Shown here: positions 23,750 to 32,602 of the stretch, in pieces
How positions within the stretch are numbered: position 1 is the stretch's first letter
How the letters are laid out: each line of letters opens with the position of its first letter
DNA from: Lachnospiraceae bacterium
GTDB taxonomy: Bacteria; Bacillota; Clostridia; Lachnospirales; Lachnospiraceae
Length of the DNA: 37,013 nucleotides
Assembly: GCA_017442865.1 (NCBI GenBank)
Contig: JAFRXK010000034.1
Span: 1 to 37,013, forward strand
Direction: 5' to 3'
Position numbers and translations under genes: made by a program
Notes under the pieces: model-generated
What the model was told of the DNA's origin: nothing
What the model saw: the letters and a program-made list of their open reading frames with translations, nothing else
The model's database searches: none

Positions 23750-26700
23750 TTATAAATATTCTTCAATAAAATTTTCAAACTGCTCCATGCTCATAAGCAC
23801 CTTTCTTGGCTTGGTGCCTTCTTCTTCGCCTACCACGCCTGCCTCTGCAAGCTGGTCCATAATTCTTCCGGCGCGGTTAAAGCCTATCTTAAACACTCTC
23901 TGGAGCATACCTATCGAAGCCTTGTCCTTCTCAATTATAAATCTGCCAGCTTTCTCAAAATACTCATCAAACTGGCTCTCCGATGTCTTGCTGTTTTGCG
24001 AATCCTTATTTGAAGCCACATGCCTGTTCAGTTCCTCCGAAAAGCTTCTGTCGGACTCGACTACGCTATTTCTCTCCCGAAGATATTCTACAACCTTAGC
24101 AACCTCCTGGTCTGAAACAAATGCTCCCTGCACACGCACCGGCTTCTGGTATCCCGAAGGATAGAAAAGCATATCTCCGCGTCCCAGAAGCTTCTCCGCA
24201 CCATTCATATCAATAATGGTACGAGAATCCACGCCTGAGGATACCGCAAATGCAATTCTTGAAGGGATATTCGCCTTAATCAGACCTGTAATAACATTTA
24301 CCGAAGGTCTCTGCGTTGCAATTACAAGATGAATTCCCGCCGCTCTTGCAAGCTGTGCCAGACGGCAGATTGAATCCTCAACCTCCTTTGCCGATACCAT
24401 CATAAGGTCCGCAAGCTCATCCACAATGATAACTATCTGAGGGAGCTTGTCAACCTCCTCACCCTGTGCCTTCAGCTCTTCAACCTTCTCATTGTAGCCC
24501 TTTAAGTTTCTGACATTGTATTCAGCAAATCTTTTGTATCTGTCAGTCATCTCGGCAACCGCCCAGTTAAGCGCTCCGGCCGCGAGCTTAGGGTCGGTTA
24601 CAACCTCTCTTCCGCCCAGATGCGGAATACCATTGTATACGCTGAGCTCAACCACCTTCGGATCAATCATGATAAGCTGCACATCCTCAGGTGTTGTTTT
24701 ATAAATAATACTCATAATGAGAGTGTTGATACATACTGATTTACCTGAGCCTGTCGCACCTGCAATAAGCAGATGAGGCATTCTCGCCAGATCGGCAATA
24801 ATGTTATTGCCCGCTATATCCTTTCCAACCGCAAATGCAAGATTCGAAGGATAATTGCAAAATTCATTGCTCTCTATAACATTTCTGAAATAAACTGTTG
24901 AATTTTCAGTATTCGGTACTTCAATTCCAATAGCTGATTTACCCGGAATCGGTGCCTCGATACGAATATCGGCAGCTGCAAGATTCAGCTTGATATCATC
25001 CGCAAGGTTAACAATTCTGCTTACCTTCACGCCATGGTCCGGCTGAAGCTCATATCTCGTAACGGCAGGTCCGCAGCTGTAATCCGTAACCGTAACGCCA
25101 ACGCCAAAATCTCTCAGTGTCTGCTCAAGCTTAAGTGCCGTGCTGTCAAGCTCCGACTTTGTCATAGCGCCTGATTTGCCTGATGACTTTGCAAGCATAC
25201 CTATAGGCGGCTTTTTGTATGGCTTCATCGGTTTTACAGGCTTATTCATAGTAAATGCTGATGCAGAAGAATCCTGTCCCTTTGACGCAGCAGCCTTTGG
25301 TCCGTTCTGACCTGCATTCTTTGCATCCGTTCCTTCTCCATATGTACCCGATACCGCATGCAGACCGCTCTCATTCTGCCTCTTTGCAGCCTCCTGAGCA
25401 GCTTTTCTCTTTTCAGCTATCGGGTCAATCGTAGGATCAATCTCTTTTTCGATAACTCTGCCCGTGGATGTAACGACCTTCCTGATATCGTCTGTCCGTC
25501 CTGTATCTGTTGCGAGAATATCCTCGTATACATCCTCCTCGTACTGACTATTATTGTACAGAGTATCATAATCCTTCTTAGATACAGTTCTGTCACGGTG
25601 GCTGTCAGCCGGCTGTCCTGCATTATCCGAAACATAATGTACATCTGTCTTCTGCTTCTTGCCTGATAAGCCTGAATCAGTATCCACATACCAGTCGCTT
25701 GGTGCATTCTCCGGCTTTTTGTTTCCGTTGTCCTCGTCTGAAATTGTAACAACAAATTCATTTACCCTTGATATTCTTTCACGGTTTGCCGTATCAAAAA
25801 ATATCGTTCCATTACTGGTGCTTTTTATCTCTTTATCTGTCTTTTGCCTGTTTTTCAGGCGTTTATGCGATGTATTTCCGCTGCCTGTATCATTTACCGC
25901 ATCATTAATCGATGGCTGATAATAGCTTCTATGTTCTGACTCATCCCTGCCATCAAAACTGCTCTGCCTGTTATCGCTTATATACTCATTTGTACGTTTT
26001 TTCACAGTGCGATGTCTGTCCAAATCATTTCTCGCAGTGTCATATACTTTTTTGCTTTTTCTTTCTAACGGTTCTACTATTGATTTTTCAGTTATAAATA
26101 CAACGCTTCCGAGTAAAATAAGAACCATCAGAATAATAGTGCCTATAAAACTTATCTTTGGTACTAAAAACATAGTAATAAGACCGCCGAGTGCTCCTCC
26201 TCCGACAGACTCAAGTCCCTTTTTAAAATAATCTGCAATTGCAAAGCCCGGATTAAACTCTCCTCCAAAAAACAATTCAGCCAGCCCGCATAATACCCAG
26301 TATATCAGAAAACCTGCCAGAGCCTTATATATAGGCTTAAATGTCCTGTTTTTCTTTGCAATAAAGCATGCAATGATTATCACATAAACTGGAAATGCAT
26401 ATCCCATAACGCCCATTGAGCCGCACATAATTCTGAAAAAGATTTCTCCTATGCTTCCACACCAGTGAAAATTGCTGCAAAACAAAAACAATGCAACCGC
26501 AAAAGTGATAAGAATTGCAATTTCATTTTTGAACATTCTCTCTTTCTCACAAAGGCGTTCATATTCAAGTCTGCTTTCTTCCTCACTAAGCGTTATTTGC
26601 GAAGAATTCAGTTTGTTCTCTGTCTTTTTCCTGACAGGCACCTCATTCTTTACAGCAGCTTTCTTTTTCTGTCCGCTTACGGTAGTTTTTTTACCGGTTG

Positions 26701-26806
26701 TGGATTTTTTTGCTGCCGATGCTGTCTTTGTTGTTTTCTTTGTCGTCGAAGTACTTTTTTTACTGTCAGTTTTTCCGGTAGAAGTACTGCGCTTTCCTGA
26801 AGCCAA
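23750..26806 (-). CDS. ftsK: DNA translocase FtsK/SpoIIIE
   Basis: Membrane-anchored ATP-driven dsDNA pump for chromosome segregation at division (or sporulation); 1018 residues. A Lys/Ser/Thr-rich N-terminus (about 1-70) precedes four or five membrane helices (about 95-238), then a long hydrophilic linker to about residue 560. The motor has [14 protein letters not shown] (Walker A, near 680) and [12 protein letters not shown] (Walker B, near 797). The C-terminal gamma winged helix ([20 protein letters not shown]) reads KOPS/SRS sequences. The start is TTG 26806, 7 nt after GGAGG; the in-frame GTG at 26830 lies upstream of that site. It sits in a mur cluster, 183 bp after murD. Confidence 0.95.
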   Translation of the reverse strand: MASGKRSTSTGKTDSKKSTSTTKKTTKTASAAKKSTTGKKTTVSGQKKKAAVKNEVPVRKKTENKLNSSQITLSEEESRLEYERLCEKERMFKNEIAILITFAVALFLFCSNFHWCGSIGEIFFRIMCGSMGVMGYAFPVYVIIIACFIAKKNRTFKPIYKALAGFLIYWVLCGLAELFFGGEFNPGFAIADYFKKGLESVGGGALGGLITMFLVPKISFIGTIILMVLILLGSVVFITEKSIVEPLERKSKKVYDTARNDLDRHRTVKKRTNEYISDNRQSSFDGRDESEHRSYYQPSINDAVNDTGSGNTSHKRLKNRQKTDKEIKSTSNGTIFFDTANRERISRVNEFVVTISDEDNGNKKPENAPSDWYVDTDSGLSGKKQKTDVHYVSDNAGQPADSHRDRTVSKKDYDTLYNNSQYEEDVYEDILATDTGRTDDIRKVVTSTGRVIEKEIDPTIDPIAEKRKAAQEAAKRQNESGLHAVSGTYGEGTDAKNAGQNGPKAAASKGQDSSASAFTMNKPVKPMKPYKKPPIGMLAKSSGKSGAMTKSELDSTALKLEQTLRDFGVGVTVTDYSCGPAVTRYELQPDHGVKVSRIVNLADDIKLNLAAADIRIEAPIPGKSAIGIEVPNTENSTVYFRNVIESNEFCNYPSNLAFAVGKDIAGNNIIADLARMPHLLIAGATGSGKSVCINTLIMSIIYKTTPEDVQLIMIDPKVVELSVYNGIPHLGGREVVTDPKLAAGALNWAVAEMTDRYKRFAEYNVRNLKGYNEKVEELKAQGEEVDKLPQIVIIVDELADLMMVSAKEVEDSICRLAQLARAAGIHLVIATQRPSVNVITGLIKANIPSRIAFAVSSGVDSRTIIDMNGAEKLLGRGDMLFYPSGYQKPVRVQGAFVSDQEVAKVVEYLRERNSVVESDRSFSEELNRHVASNKDSQNSKTSESQFDEYFEKAGRFIIEKDKASIGMLQRVFKIGFNRAGRIMDQLAEAGVVGEEEGTKPRKVLMSMEQFENFIEEYL

Positions 26807-26989
26807 ATTAAAACCTCCAATCCACCGCACATGCTGTAAATACAGTGTGTGCCGTATACTATGGTAAACCTGCGTTTTCCATAATCAATACATATATCAT
26901 GGCATACCATCATTACGCCACTGATTTTATCATATATACTTAGTAAACTTACTGCCTGTCATCAATATGATGCGCAGCGCTATAACACA
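26807..26989 (-). other. murD-ftsK intergenic region
   Basis: 183 bp between murD and ftsK. On the transcribed strand there is a possible weak promoter, TTGATG-17-TAAGTA (about 26939-26967), and a short imperfect inverted repeat around CTGT-AAAT-ACAG (26835-26846) just before ftsK. Nothing here is decisive; read-through from murD and a secondary ftsK promoter are both possible. Confidence 0.3.
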
Positions 26990-28366
26990 TTATAAGCTTT
27001 TCACAAGCTCGCAGAATTTCTCTCCTCGCTCTTCAAAATTCTTAAAATAGCCATAGCTTGCTGCCGCCGGTGAAAGCACACATGCCATACCCTTTTTTGT
27101 CACTCTCTTTGCCGTGCTTACTGCCTCAGCGAGGTCATCAACAGGTATAAGCCTCTCCGGCTTTTCAAAATCTCCATATGAGGCTTTTATCTCCTCATAA
27201 ATTCTCTTACCGGTAGCATACATCAAAATAATATTATCAACCGGTGCTTTGCCAAGATATTCAATCAACTCTCTGTAATCTATACCTCTGTCCATGCCTC
27301 CGATAATAATCGTTCCGACATTTTTTATACTGTTTAGCGCCTGTATCGCTGTATCGCAGATTGTGGAAATAGAATCATCATAATATGTGACACCATCTAT
27401 CGTGCCGATATTCTGCAGTCTGTGCGGCAGCGGATCAAAGCTTATAAGTCCATTTGCAAATTCCTCATCTGTAACACCATAGAGCGAGCACACTCCATAA
27501 GCCACACCGATATTAAAGTGATTGTGATGTCCAAGAAGCTTTACATCATCAACTGGAATATCAAACCTTCTTCCCTTGTATAAAATGAAGTCCGCACCGA
27601 TAAATATATCGGCTGCCTCAGATTCATCCGAATTCACCGCAAAAGGCTGTACGCACTGCATATCATGGCAAAGTGTAACCATTCTTCCATGTCTTTCATC
27701 CGCCTCAGGCAGACAGGTTTTATTTACAAAGAATATATCATCTTTCTCCTGATTTAAATATATCCTTTTCTTTGCCGCAACATACTTCTCCATCGTACCA
27801 TAATGGTCAAGATGCTCCTCATGAATATTCAAAAGCACCGCAACATGAGGCGAAACCGTAACATATTCAAGCTGGTGTGATGAAAACTCCAGCACAACAA
27901 TCGTATCATCATGCACATCATCAGCAATCTCAAATACCGGAATACCTATATTGCCTGCTATAAGCGCATCCTTTCCCGCAGATTTCAAAATATGATAAAT
28001 AAGCGAGGTTGTAGTGCTCTTGCCCTTCGTACCCGTTATACCGATAATCTTGTCCCTGTAGCATCTTAAGAAAATCTCCACCTCTGAAACAAGCATACAT
28101 GAATAATATGCCTCCTCATGCTCAAGCACTATTCCCGGACTCTTAAACACAATATCATACTCATTCATCGCATTCTGATAATCTGTGCCGCAATGAAGCG
28201 AAACCTCAGTTTCAAAATGTTCTTCTATATTCCTGCAGTCTGCAATTCCCAGCTTCTTATATCCTCCTGCGCGAAGCAGCCATTTGTAAGTGGACCTTCC
28301 TTCACGCCCAAAGCCCAGAATCAACACACTTTTATCCTTAATTAACTCTTTGATGTATTCTAACAT
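26990..28366 (-). CDS. murD: UDP-N-acetylmuramoyl-L-alanine--glutamate ligase (MurD)
   Basis: Mur ligase adding glutamate to UDP-MurNAc-L-Ala; 458 residues, normal length. N-terminal LILGFGREGRSTYKWL is a nucleotide-type Rossmann start. P-loop is ITGTKGKSTTTSLI near 114; LEFSSHQLEYV, LNIHEEHLDHYG, GHHNHFNIG and DDSISTICDTAIQAL follow. The C-terminal SPAAASYGYFKNFEERGEKF carries the Ser and Phe that in known MurDs bind the glutamate carboxylate. A close AGGGAG touches the ATG, with GAGGA about 10 nt upstream. Directly upstream is a MurL-type epimerase, so this enzyme could use L-Glu (MurD2 type) rather than D-Glu; the sequence alone does not decide. Confidence 0.93.
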   Translation of the reverse strand: MLEYIKELIKDKSVLILGFGREGRSTYKWLLRAGGYKKLGIADCRNIEEHFETEVSLHCGTDYQNAMNEYDIVFKSPGIVLEHEEAYYSCMLVSEVEIFLRCYRDKIIGITGTKGKSTTTSLIYHILKSAGKDALIAGNIGIPVFEIADDVHDDTIVVLEFSSHQLEYVTVSPHVAVLLNIHEEHLDHYGTMEKYVAAKKRIYLNQEKDDIFFVNKTCLPEADERHGRMVTLCHDMQCVQPFAVNSDESEAADIFIGADFILYKGRRFDIPVDDVKLLGHHNHFNIGVAYGVCSLYGVTDEEFANGLISFDPLPHRLQNIGTIDGVTYYDDSISTICDTAIQALNSIKNVGTIIIGGMDRGIDYRELIEYLGKAPVDNIILMYATGKRIYEEIKASYGDFEKPERLIPVDDLAEAVSTAKRVTKKGMACVLSPAAASYGYFKNFEERGEKFCELVKSL

Positions 28367-28476
28367 CTCCCTAATTCCTCTCTATCCTTAATATACACAT
28401 AGTCTTTTATCTGTGATAAACAGTTACTGCATTGTTCAACATTTTCTACAAATAACTATTTCTTTTCATCTGTGCA
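28367..28476 (-). other. murL-murD spacer
   Basis: A 110-bp gap. It contains a perfect small palindrome, TTTATC-TGT-GATAAA (28406-28420), which could be an operator or a weak hairpin. No convincing promoter or terminator is seen, so murL and murD are probably co-transcribed. Confidence 0.35.
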
Positions 28477-29892
28477 TCATCTGTCAATACAATTTTTTAT
28501 AACTATATCAAGTAATGGCTGCGGTACATAATTTTCAGCATTATAATATGATGAAAATGTATCCGGCTGTCCGCCATAACGCTCATAAAAGCCTTCTTCA
28601 ATATATTTGTTCAATAATAACGGAAGCTTTCTTCCTTCAGCTTTAAGTTTATCTATTGTCTGGCATATCGCAAGATTTATCTCATCCCTGCTGCCCACAC
28701 ACTCAAACGGTTTCTCATCCTCAAGTCCGATAAGCTGGTTCATAATAAATATCATCTCATCATCATTGAGCATGTCAACTCCAAAAATCTCTTTAAGATA
28801 ATCCTGTGAAAGAAATGGCGACAAAATAAAGCAGACAAAAAGGCACTTCGCACAATGTCCGCACCAGATATCCTTTTTACTTCCGACATTGCAGCTTCTG
28901 AATATCCTGTGGTAATCCGTGCATTTTGCAAAATACTTGGCAATCTGATATTCGCTTAATGGTCTTAAAAGGCTGAAATATTTCACGTTGCTGCCTATAT
29001 ATGTTTCTTCATAATTCTTAAAATCCTGCTCAAATTTGAAGCTCTTTGAATACTGATGATTTACCGTGCTGCCCTTAACCGTGCTTTCATTTGCGCTGGA
29101 TTCATTTGAAAGCACAACGTACTCCAGTCCGTTCACATATGCTGCAATTACCGATGAAAATGCAACTATTGCCGAAAAAGGTGTATGACCGTTAAGATAG
29201 CCCTCGCTATTGAGCCTGAGCATGTTCTGATCAAGTGTACGCTTTGCAACAACAACATCTTCCTCGCCATAGCCGCCAACCACTGTTGTATTTACAGTAG
29301 CCCCCCTAGGATTAAGAATAAAGCACTTTGTCTTTAGGTCTGACTGCTTAAGCAGCTTAATCGATACAATCGAATCCTTACCGCCGCCCACCGGTATAAG
29401 CGCACCGTTAAGTCTCTCGCCTATAAACGACTGACCGCCCGCAATGTGCTCATCAGCCTCCTTACAATCAGATTCTATACTCATAAAGCTCTCAAATGAA
29501 GTATCAATGCCGTTGCGGTAAAAGAACTCTCCAAGTCCGTTGAAGTATAGCTCCTTCCACCAGTTTTCCTGCTTTTCATCAATATGACCTGCATACACTA
29601 TGACCCTCGGTGCGCATGTAATCTTCCAATAGCTCACAAGCTCTGCCATACCCAGTGCAAATATCATCCTCTTAAGTGTATCATCCTGCTTTAACAGCTC
29701 ATTATACTCATGAGCATCTGCTATATCCTTAATAAAATCCGAATATCTAATCTTCCATGTGGGATGAAATTCCTCTAAACCGCTTATCTCAAAATCATAA
29801 GATATGCTGATAATACCGTCACATATATCATAATCAAATCCGCGGTATACAAACTGCGGATATTCTTTACGAAGTTCTTCAAATGAATGCAT
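28477..29892 (-). CDS. murL: MurL-type UDP-MurNAc-L-Ala-L-Glu epimerase
   Basis: A 471-residue cytosolic protein of the PP-loop ATP pyrophosphatase-like type. Visible features: FVYRGFDYD at the start, APRVIVYAGHID, LYFNGLGEFFYRNGID, a PP-loop IPVGGGKDSIVS near residue 168, VVLSNESSANEST, and a cysteine cluster WCGHCAKCLFVC near 350. This layout matches, from memory, MurL of Xanthomonas, an ATP-dependent enzyme that epimerises the terminal L-Glu of UDP-MurNAc-L-Ala-L-Glu to D-Glu after MurD2 adds L-Glu. The adjacent downstream murD strongly supports this. Shine-Dalgarno GGGAGGGG is close to the ATG. The alternative is another PP-loop ligase or thiolase of unknown substrate. Confidence 0.78.
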   Translation of the reverse strand: MHSFEELRKEYPQFVYRGFDYDICDGIISISYDFEISGLEEFHPTWKIRYSDFIKDIADAHEYNELLKQDDTLKRMIFALGMAELVSYWKITCAPRVIVYAGHIDEKQENWWKELYFNGLGEFFYRNGIDTSFESFMSIESDCKEADEHIAGGQSFIGERLNGALIPVGGGKDSIVSIKLLKQSDLKTKCFILNPRGATVNTTVVGGYGEEDVVVAKRTLDQNMLRLNSEGYLNGHTPFSAIVAFSSVIAAYVNGLEYVVLSNESSANESTVKGSTVNHQYSKSFKFEQDFKNYEETYIGSNVKYFSLLRPLSEYQIAKYFAKCTDYHRIFRSCNVGSKKDIWCGHCAKCLFVCFILSPFLSQDYLKEIFGVDMLNDDEMIFIMNQLIGLEDEKPFECVGSRDEINLAICQTIDKLKAEGRKLPLLLNKYIEEGFYERYGGQPDTFSSYYNAENYVPQPLLDIVIKNCIDR

Positions 29893-29978
29893 GCTTCCCC
29901 TCCCGATTTCTGATGCATTTTATTGTTCAACTATCAAATTTAAAATCATACCTAGGTCATAATCGCTTTTGACTACAT

Positions 29979-30018
29979 GATACCTACGGATTGCTTCGCA
30001 CTTCGTGCTCCTGATATC
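29979..30018. repeat. Short palindromic element, copy 1 (degenerate)
   Basis: GATACCTACGGATTGCTTCG followed by CACTTCGTGCTCC and GATATC. Shares the pattern ATACCTRCGGATTGCTWCGCACTWCGTGCT with copy 2 near 30.9 kb. Here the right outer arm is mostly lost, leaving outer GATA..TATC and inner GCAC..GTGC pairing. Confidence 0.7.
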
Positions 30019-30110
30019 ATATTATTATATTATAATTTATTTATTAAAAATGTGCAAGTATACCAGACTATTAATCGCAATTTGGCAGTAGGTTGGCAGT
30101 TTAAAGTCAA

Positions 30111-30148
30111 AAACCTGTATGCAAAAATCATCATTTGCACACAGGTTT
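30111..30148 (-). terminator. Intrinsic terminator of the ClpP-like gene
   Basis: AAACCTGT (30111-30118) pairs with ACAGGTTT (30141-30148), and after one mismatch TGCAAA pairs with TTTGCA. On the minus strand the stem is followed by a T-rich stretch (TTTTTGACTTT). It lies 22 bp after the stop of the ClpP-like gene. Confidence 0.75.
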
Positions 30149-30170
30149 ATCATAAATTTTATTTTTTTAA

Positions 30171-30839
30171 TCAGCCAATAAGCTGATACAGCTTATCAAA
30201 CGCCTCCTTAATGCCTCCGGTTTCATTGATAAGTCCTGCATCAACAGCTTCTTTTCCTATAAGTATCGTTCCAAGGTCTTTGGACATCTCTCCCGTCTCC
30301 ATCATCATTCTTTCAATGTCTTCCTGTGTGGCGGCACTATGCGAAGATATGAAGCCCGTTATCCTGTCCTGGATTCTCTTAAAGTAATCATAGGTCTGCT
30401 TCGCGCCTATCACGGTTCCGCCCATGCGAACCGGATGTATAAGCATGGTTCCTGTAGGAACTATAAAGGAATAATCTGACGAAACGGCAAGCGGAACTCC
30501 TATCGAATGGCTGCTTCCAAGCACAAGTGATACAGTAGGCTTGCTGATTGAAGCAATCATCTCTGCAATTGCAAGACCTGCATCTACATCACCGCCCTGC
30601 GTATTCAAAAGAACAAGCACTCCCTTAATATCATCATTGCCCTCTATCTCGGCAAGCTTTGGAAGTACATGCTCATATTTTGTACCCTTGCATGTCTGTG
30701 GAAGGCTCTCGTGTCCCTCTATCTCACCGATTATTGAAAGAATGTGTACTCCGTTCTGTTTACCATTCTTTACGGTTATCTGCCCAAACTCCTCAATCTC
30801 TTCATTTGAATCATTTTTATGCTGAATATTCTCTGCCAT
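30171..30839 (-). CDS. ClpP-family serine protease, TepA/YmfB type
   Basis: A 222-residue S14-family protein. The ClpP fold is visible from about residue 30: VLVLLNTQGGDVDAGLAIAEMI, the nucleophile region GSSHSIGVPLA (Ser112), IHPVRMGG (catalytic His135) and DLGTILIGKEAVDAGLI with the third triad residue. The charged N-terminus (HKNDSNEEIEEFG) and the sequence match TepA (B. subtilis YmfB) rather than the main ClpP; TepA has been linked to protein export and lacks a known Clp ATPase partner. In Bacillus it neighbours spoIIIE/ftsK; here murL and murD lie between them. Shine-Dalgarno GGAGG lies 6 nt before the ATG; a weak promoter TTGACT-15-TAAAGT (30858-30884) lies upstream. Confidence 0.88.
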   Translation of the reverse strand: MAENIQHKNDSNEEIEEFGQITVKNGKQNGVHILSIIGEIEGHESLPQTCKGTKYEHVLPKLAEIEGNDDIKGVLVLLNTQGGDVDAGLAIAEMIASISKPTVSLVLGSSHSIGVPLAVSSDYSFIVPTGTMLIHPVRMGGTVIGAKQTYDYFKRIQDRITGFISSHSAATQEDIERMMMETGEMSKDLGTILIGKEAVDAGLINETGGIKEAFDKLYQLIG

Positions 30840-30902
30840 AAAAAGCCTCCTGCCATAACTTTATAATTATGATATTGCAGTCAAAAATTTTTTTGCCGCA
30901 TA

Positions 30903-30952
30903 ATACCTGCGGATTGCTACGCACTACGTGCTGCAACAATCCGCTCCGGTAT
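30903..30952. repeat. Short palindromic element, copy 2 (intact)
   Basis: A nested inverted repeat of 50 bp: ATACC..GGTAT outermost, GCGGATTG (30909-30916) with CAATCCGC (30936-30943), and a central GCACTACGTGC. It lies between the aminotransferase stop and the ClpP-like gene. No coding role; it resembles REP/BIME- or MITE-like intergenic palindromes. Confidence 0.8.
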
Positions 30953-30998
30953 CTTAATTATAGTCTTTCGCTTTTTATGATATATATTCAGTATATTT

Positions 30999-32183
30999 TT
31001 ATTTGTACATCTGAGCCAGTTTCTCAAATGCCGGTATTGCTCTCTGTATCATCTCATTCGGTACACAGTAAGATATACGTACGTGTCCCTTGCAGCCGAA
31101 ATCATCACCCGGAACCAAAAGCAGGTCAAGCTCCTTTGCCTTCTCACAGAAAGCATACGCATCCTCTTCCAACGCCTGCGGGAACAGATAGAATGCACCC
31201 TGTGGCTTAACACACTTATAACCATTCTTAATAAGTGCATCATAAAGCATATCTCTGTTCTTCTGGTAAATTGATACATCAGAGGTCTCCTCACAACATT
31301 TTGCTATAACTCTCTGGAAAAGTGCCGGGGCGTTTACATATCCGAGTGCTCGTCCTGCACCGCACACTGCAGCGTAAGCAGCCTTTGAATCAGTAACCGT
31401 ATCCGGAACCACTATGTAACCGATACGCTCGCCAGGAAGTGAAAGCGACTTACTGTAGGAGTAGCATACAAAGGTATCATCATAATACTTTGGAAGATAC
31501 GGAACTATAGCATTATCATAAGCAATTTCTCTGTAAGGCTCATCAGCAATAAGGAATATCGGCTTTCCATACTCTTCTGATTTTTCTTTAAGTATCTTTG
31601 CAAGCTTAAGTACAGTCTCTTCTGAATAAACAATTCCTGACGGATTGTTCGGCGAATTAACAATTACAGCCTTCGTATTTTTATTAATAATCTTCTCAAA
31701 CTCTTCAAAATTAATCTGGAAGTCCTCTATCTGTGCCGGTACCACCTTAAGCTCGCAGCCATTTGCCTCAACAAAGCACTTATACTCAGGGAAAAATGGT
31801 GCAAATGTAATAAATTCGTCTCCCTCTTCAGCAAGTGCCCTTAAACAAATACTGAGTGATGCAGCCGCACCTACTGTAATGTAAAGATTGTCGCCTGTTA
31901 TAGACATGCCAAATCTTCTGTTGATTGACTCGGCGAGTGCCGCTCTTACGCCAGCATCGCCCTGTGCGCTTGTATAGCCATGAAGGTGCACGCTGTCAAC
32001 AGTATCTATAAGCTCCTTTATAGTCTCATTCACACAGTCCGGCGCAGGAACACTAGGATTACCAATACTGAAATCAAAGATATTCTCTGCTCCGACTACT
32101 GCCGCTCTTTTCTTTCCATACTCAAAAATCTCTCTAATTGTTGAACGTCTGCTTCCCAGTCCAACCATCTTCTCTGAATACAT
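30999..32183 (-). CDS. PLP-dependent aminotransferase, class I/II (aspartate aminotransferase-like)
   Basis: A 394-residue cytosolic fold-type I aminotransferase. Signatures: DFSIGNPSVPAP near the start, YTSAQGDAGVRAAL (substrate-side Tyr and following), VGAAASLSICLRALAEEGDE, VNSPNNPSGIVYSEE, IADEPYREIAYD (PLP-binding Asp and Tyr) and SYSKSLSLPGERIGYI with the PLP-binding Lys near residue 241. The C-terminal Arg that holds the carboxylate is in HVRISYC. Substrate is not fixed; aspartate, or another amino acid, is plausible. Shine-Dalgarno GGAGG lies 9 nt before the ATG. It follows the small Cys-rich gene by 29 bp. Confidence 0.9.
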   Translation of the reverse strand: MYSEKMVGLGSRRSTIREIFEYGKKRAAVVGAENIFDFSIGNPSVPAPDCVNETIKELIDTVDSVHLHGYTSAQGDAGVRAALAESINRRFGMSITGDNLYITVGAAASLSICLRALAEEGDEFITFAPFFPEYKCFVEANGCELKVVPAQIEDFQINFEEFEKIINKNTKAVIVNSPNNPSGIVYSEETVLKLAKILKEKSEEYGKPIFLIADEPYREIAYDNAIVPYLPKYYDDTFVCYSYSKSLSLPGERIGYIVVPDTVTDSKAAYAAVCGAGRALGYVNAPALFQRVIAKCCEETSDVSIYQKNRDMLYDALIKNGYKCVKPQGAFYLFPQALEEDAYAFCEKAKELDLLLVPGDDFGCKGHVRISYCVPNEMIQRAIPAFEKLAQMYK

Positions 32184-32212
32184 AATAATTATCCTCCTGT
32201 ATAATGTTTTAC

Positions 32213-32428
32213 TTATCCATTTACAAAATTACTGCGGTATTCTGCATTTATCTCAGAAATCTCTTTTTCGCCATCAATGTATGGCTGGTACATGCTGTCA
32301 ACTATGCCTCCGCCAAGATTGTCACAGCCATTACAGAATTCACACTCTGTTCCACAAGCATTTAATGACTGCTGAACTATCTTTATGCGCTCTTCTCTGG
32401 TTGTATCTTTTATTAAAATAGACTTCAT
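32213..32428 (-). CDS. Small Cys-rich protein of unknown function
   Basis: A 71-residue soluble protein. It opens MKSILIKDTTREERIKIVQQ and has Cys25, Cys29, Cys32 and Cys35 (CGTECEFCNGC), then DNLGGGIVDSMYQPYIDGEKEISEINAEY. I recall small unnamed Lachnospiraceae proteins with the same ILIKDTTREER start and YIDGKKELxEIN end, but no function. The start is ATG 32428, 6 nt after AGGA; an in-frame ATG 15 nt upstream overlaps that site. The cysteine spacing suggests bound metal. Probably co-transcribed with the aminotransferase from the promoter at 32489-32517. Confidence 0.75.
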   Translation of the reverse strand: MKSILIKDTTREERIKIVQQSLNACGTECEFCNGCDNLGGGIVDSMYQPYIDGEKEISEINAEYRSNFVNG

Positions 32429-32488
32429 AGCATTTCCTTTCACTGTCAGATTAATAATAAAAGCTGCTTTTCAGCCAAGCATATCTCA

Positions 32489-32517
32489 TATTAACGTTCT
32501 GCACGTTGCATTCCAAA
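32489..32517 (-). promoter_or_regulatory. Promoter of the small Cys-rich gene and aminotransferase
   Basis: On the minus strand, TTGGAA (complement of 32512-32517), a 17-bp spacer, and TAATAT (complement of 32489-32494), about 60 bp upstream of the start codon. Confidence 0.45.
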
Positions 32518-32602
32518 TTAAATGCATAATCATTAAAATATTATTTTAAAAATATTTTCTATACATTATACACCCAGCCGGCAGCTTTGTCATTTTATTT
32601 TT

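Larger units (their letters stand above)
29893..30170. other. clpP-like/murL intergenic region
   Basis: 278 bp, AT-rich. It holds the terminator of the ClpP-like gene (30111-30148) and one copy of the palindromic element (29979-30018). Between them is AT-rich sequence with TATAATTTATT-like stretches near 30025-30045. A promoter for murL is expected here but none has a clear pair of hexamers. Confidence 0.5.

Noticed and set aside
32324..32356. CX3CX2C in the small protein as a radical SAM motif
   Set aside because: A 71-residue protein cannot hold the radical SAM barrel, and a fourth cysteine follows closely; simple metal binding is more likely.
32444..32602. Terminator for the metallophosphoesterase
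   Set aside because: The region is AT-rich with T-runs and weak AAAATATT/AATATTTT pairing, but no GC-rich stem adjacent to a T-run could be defined.
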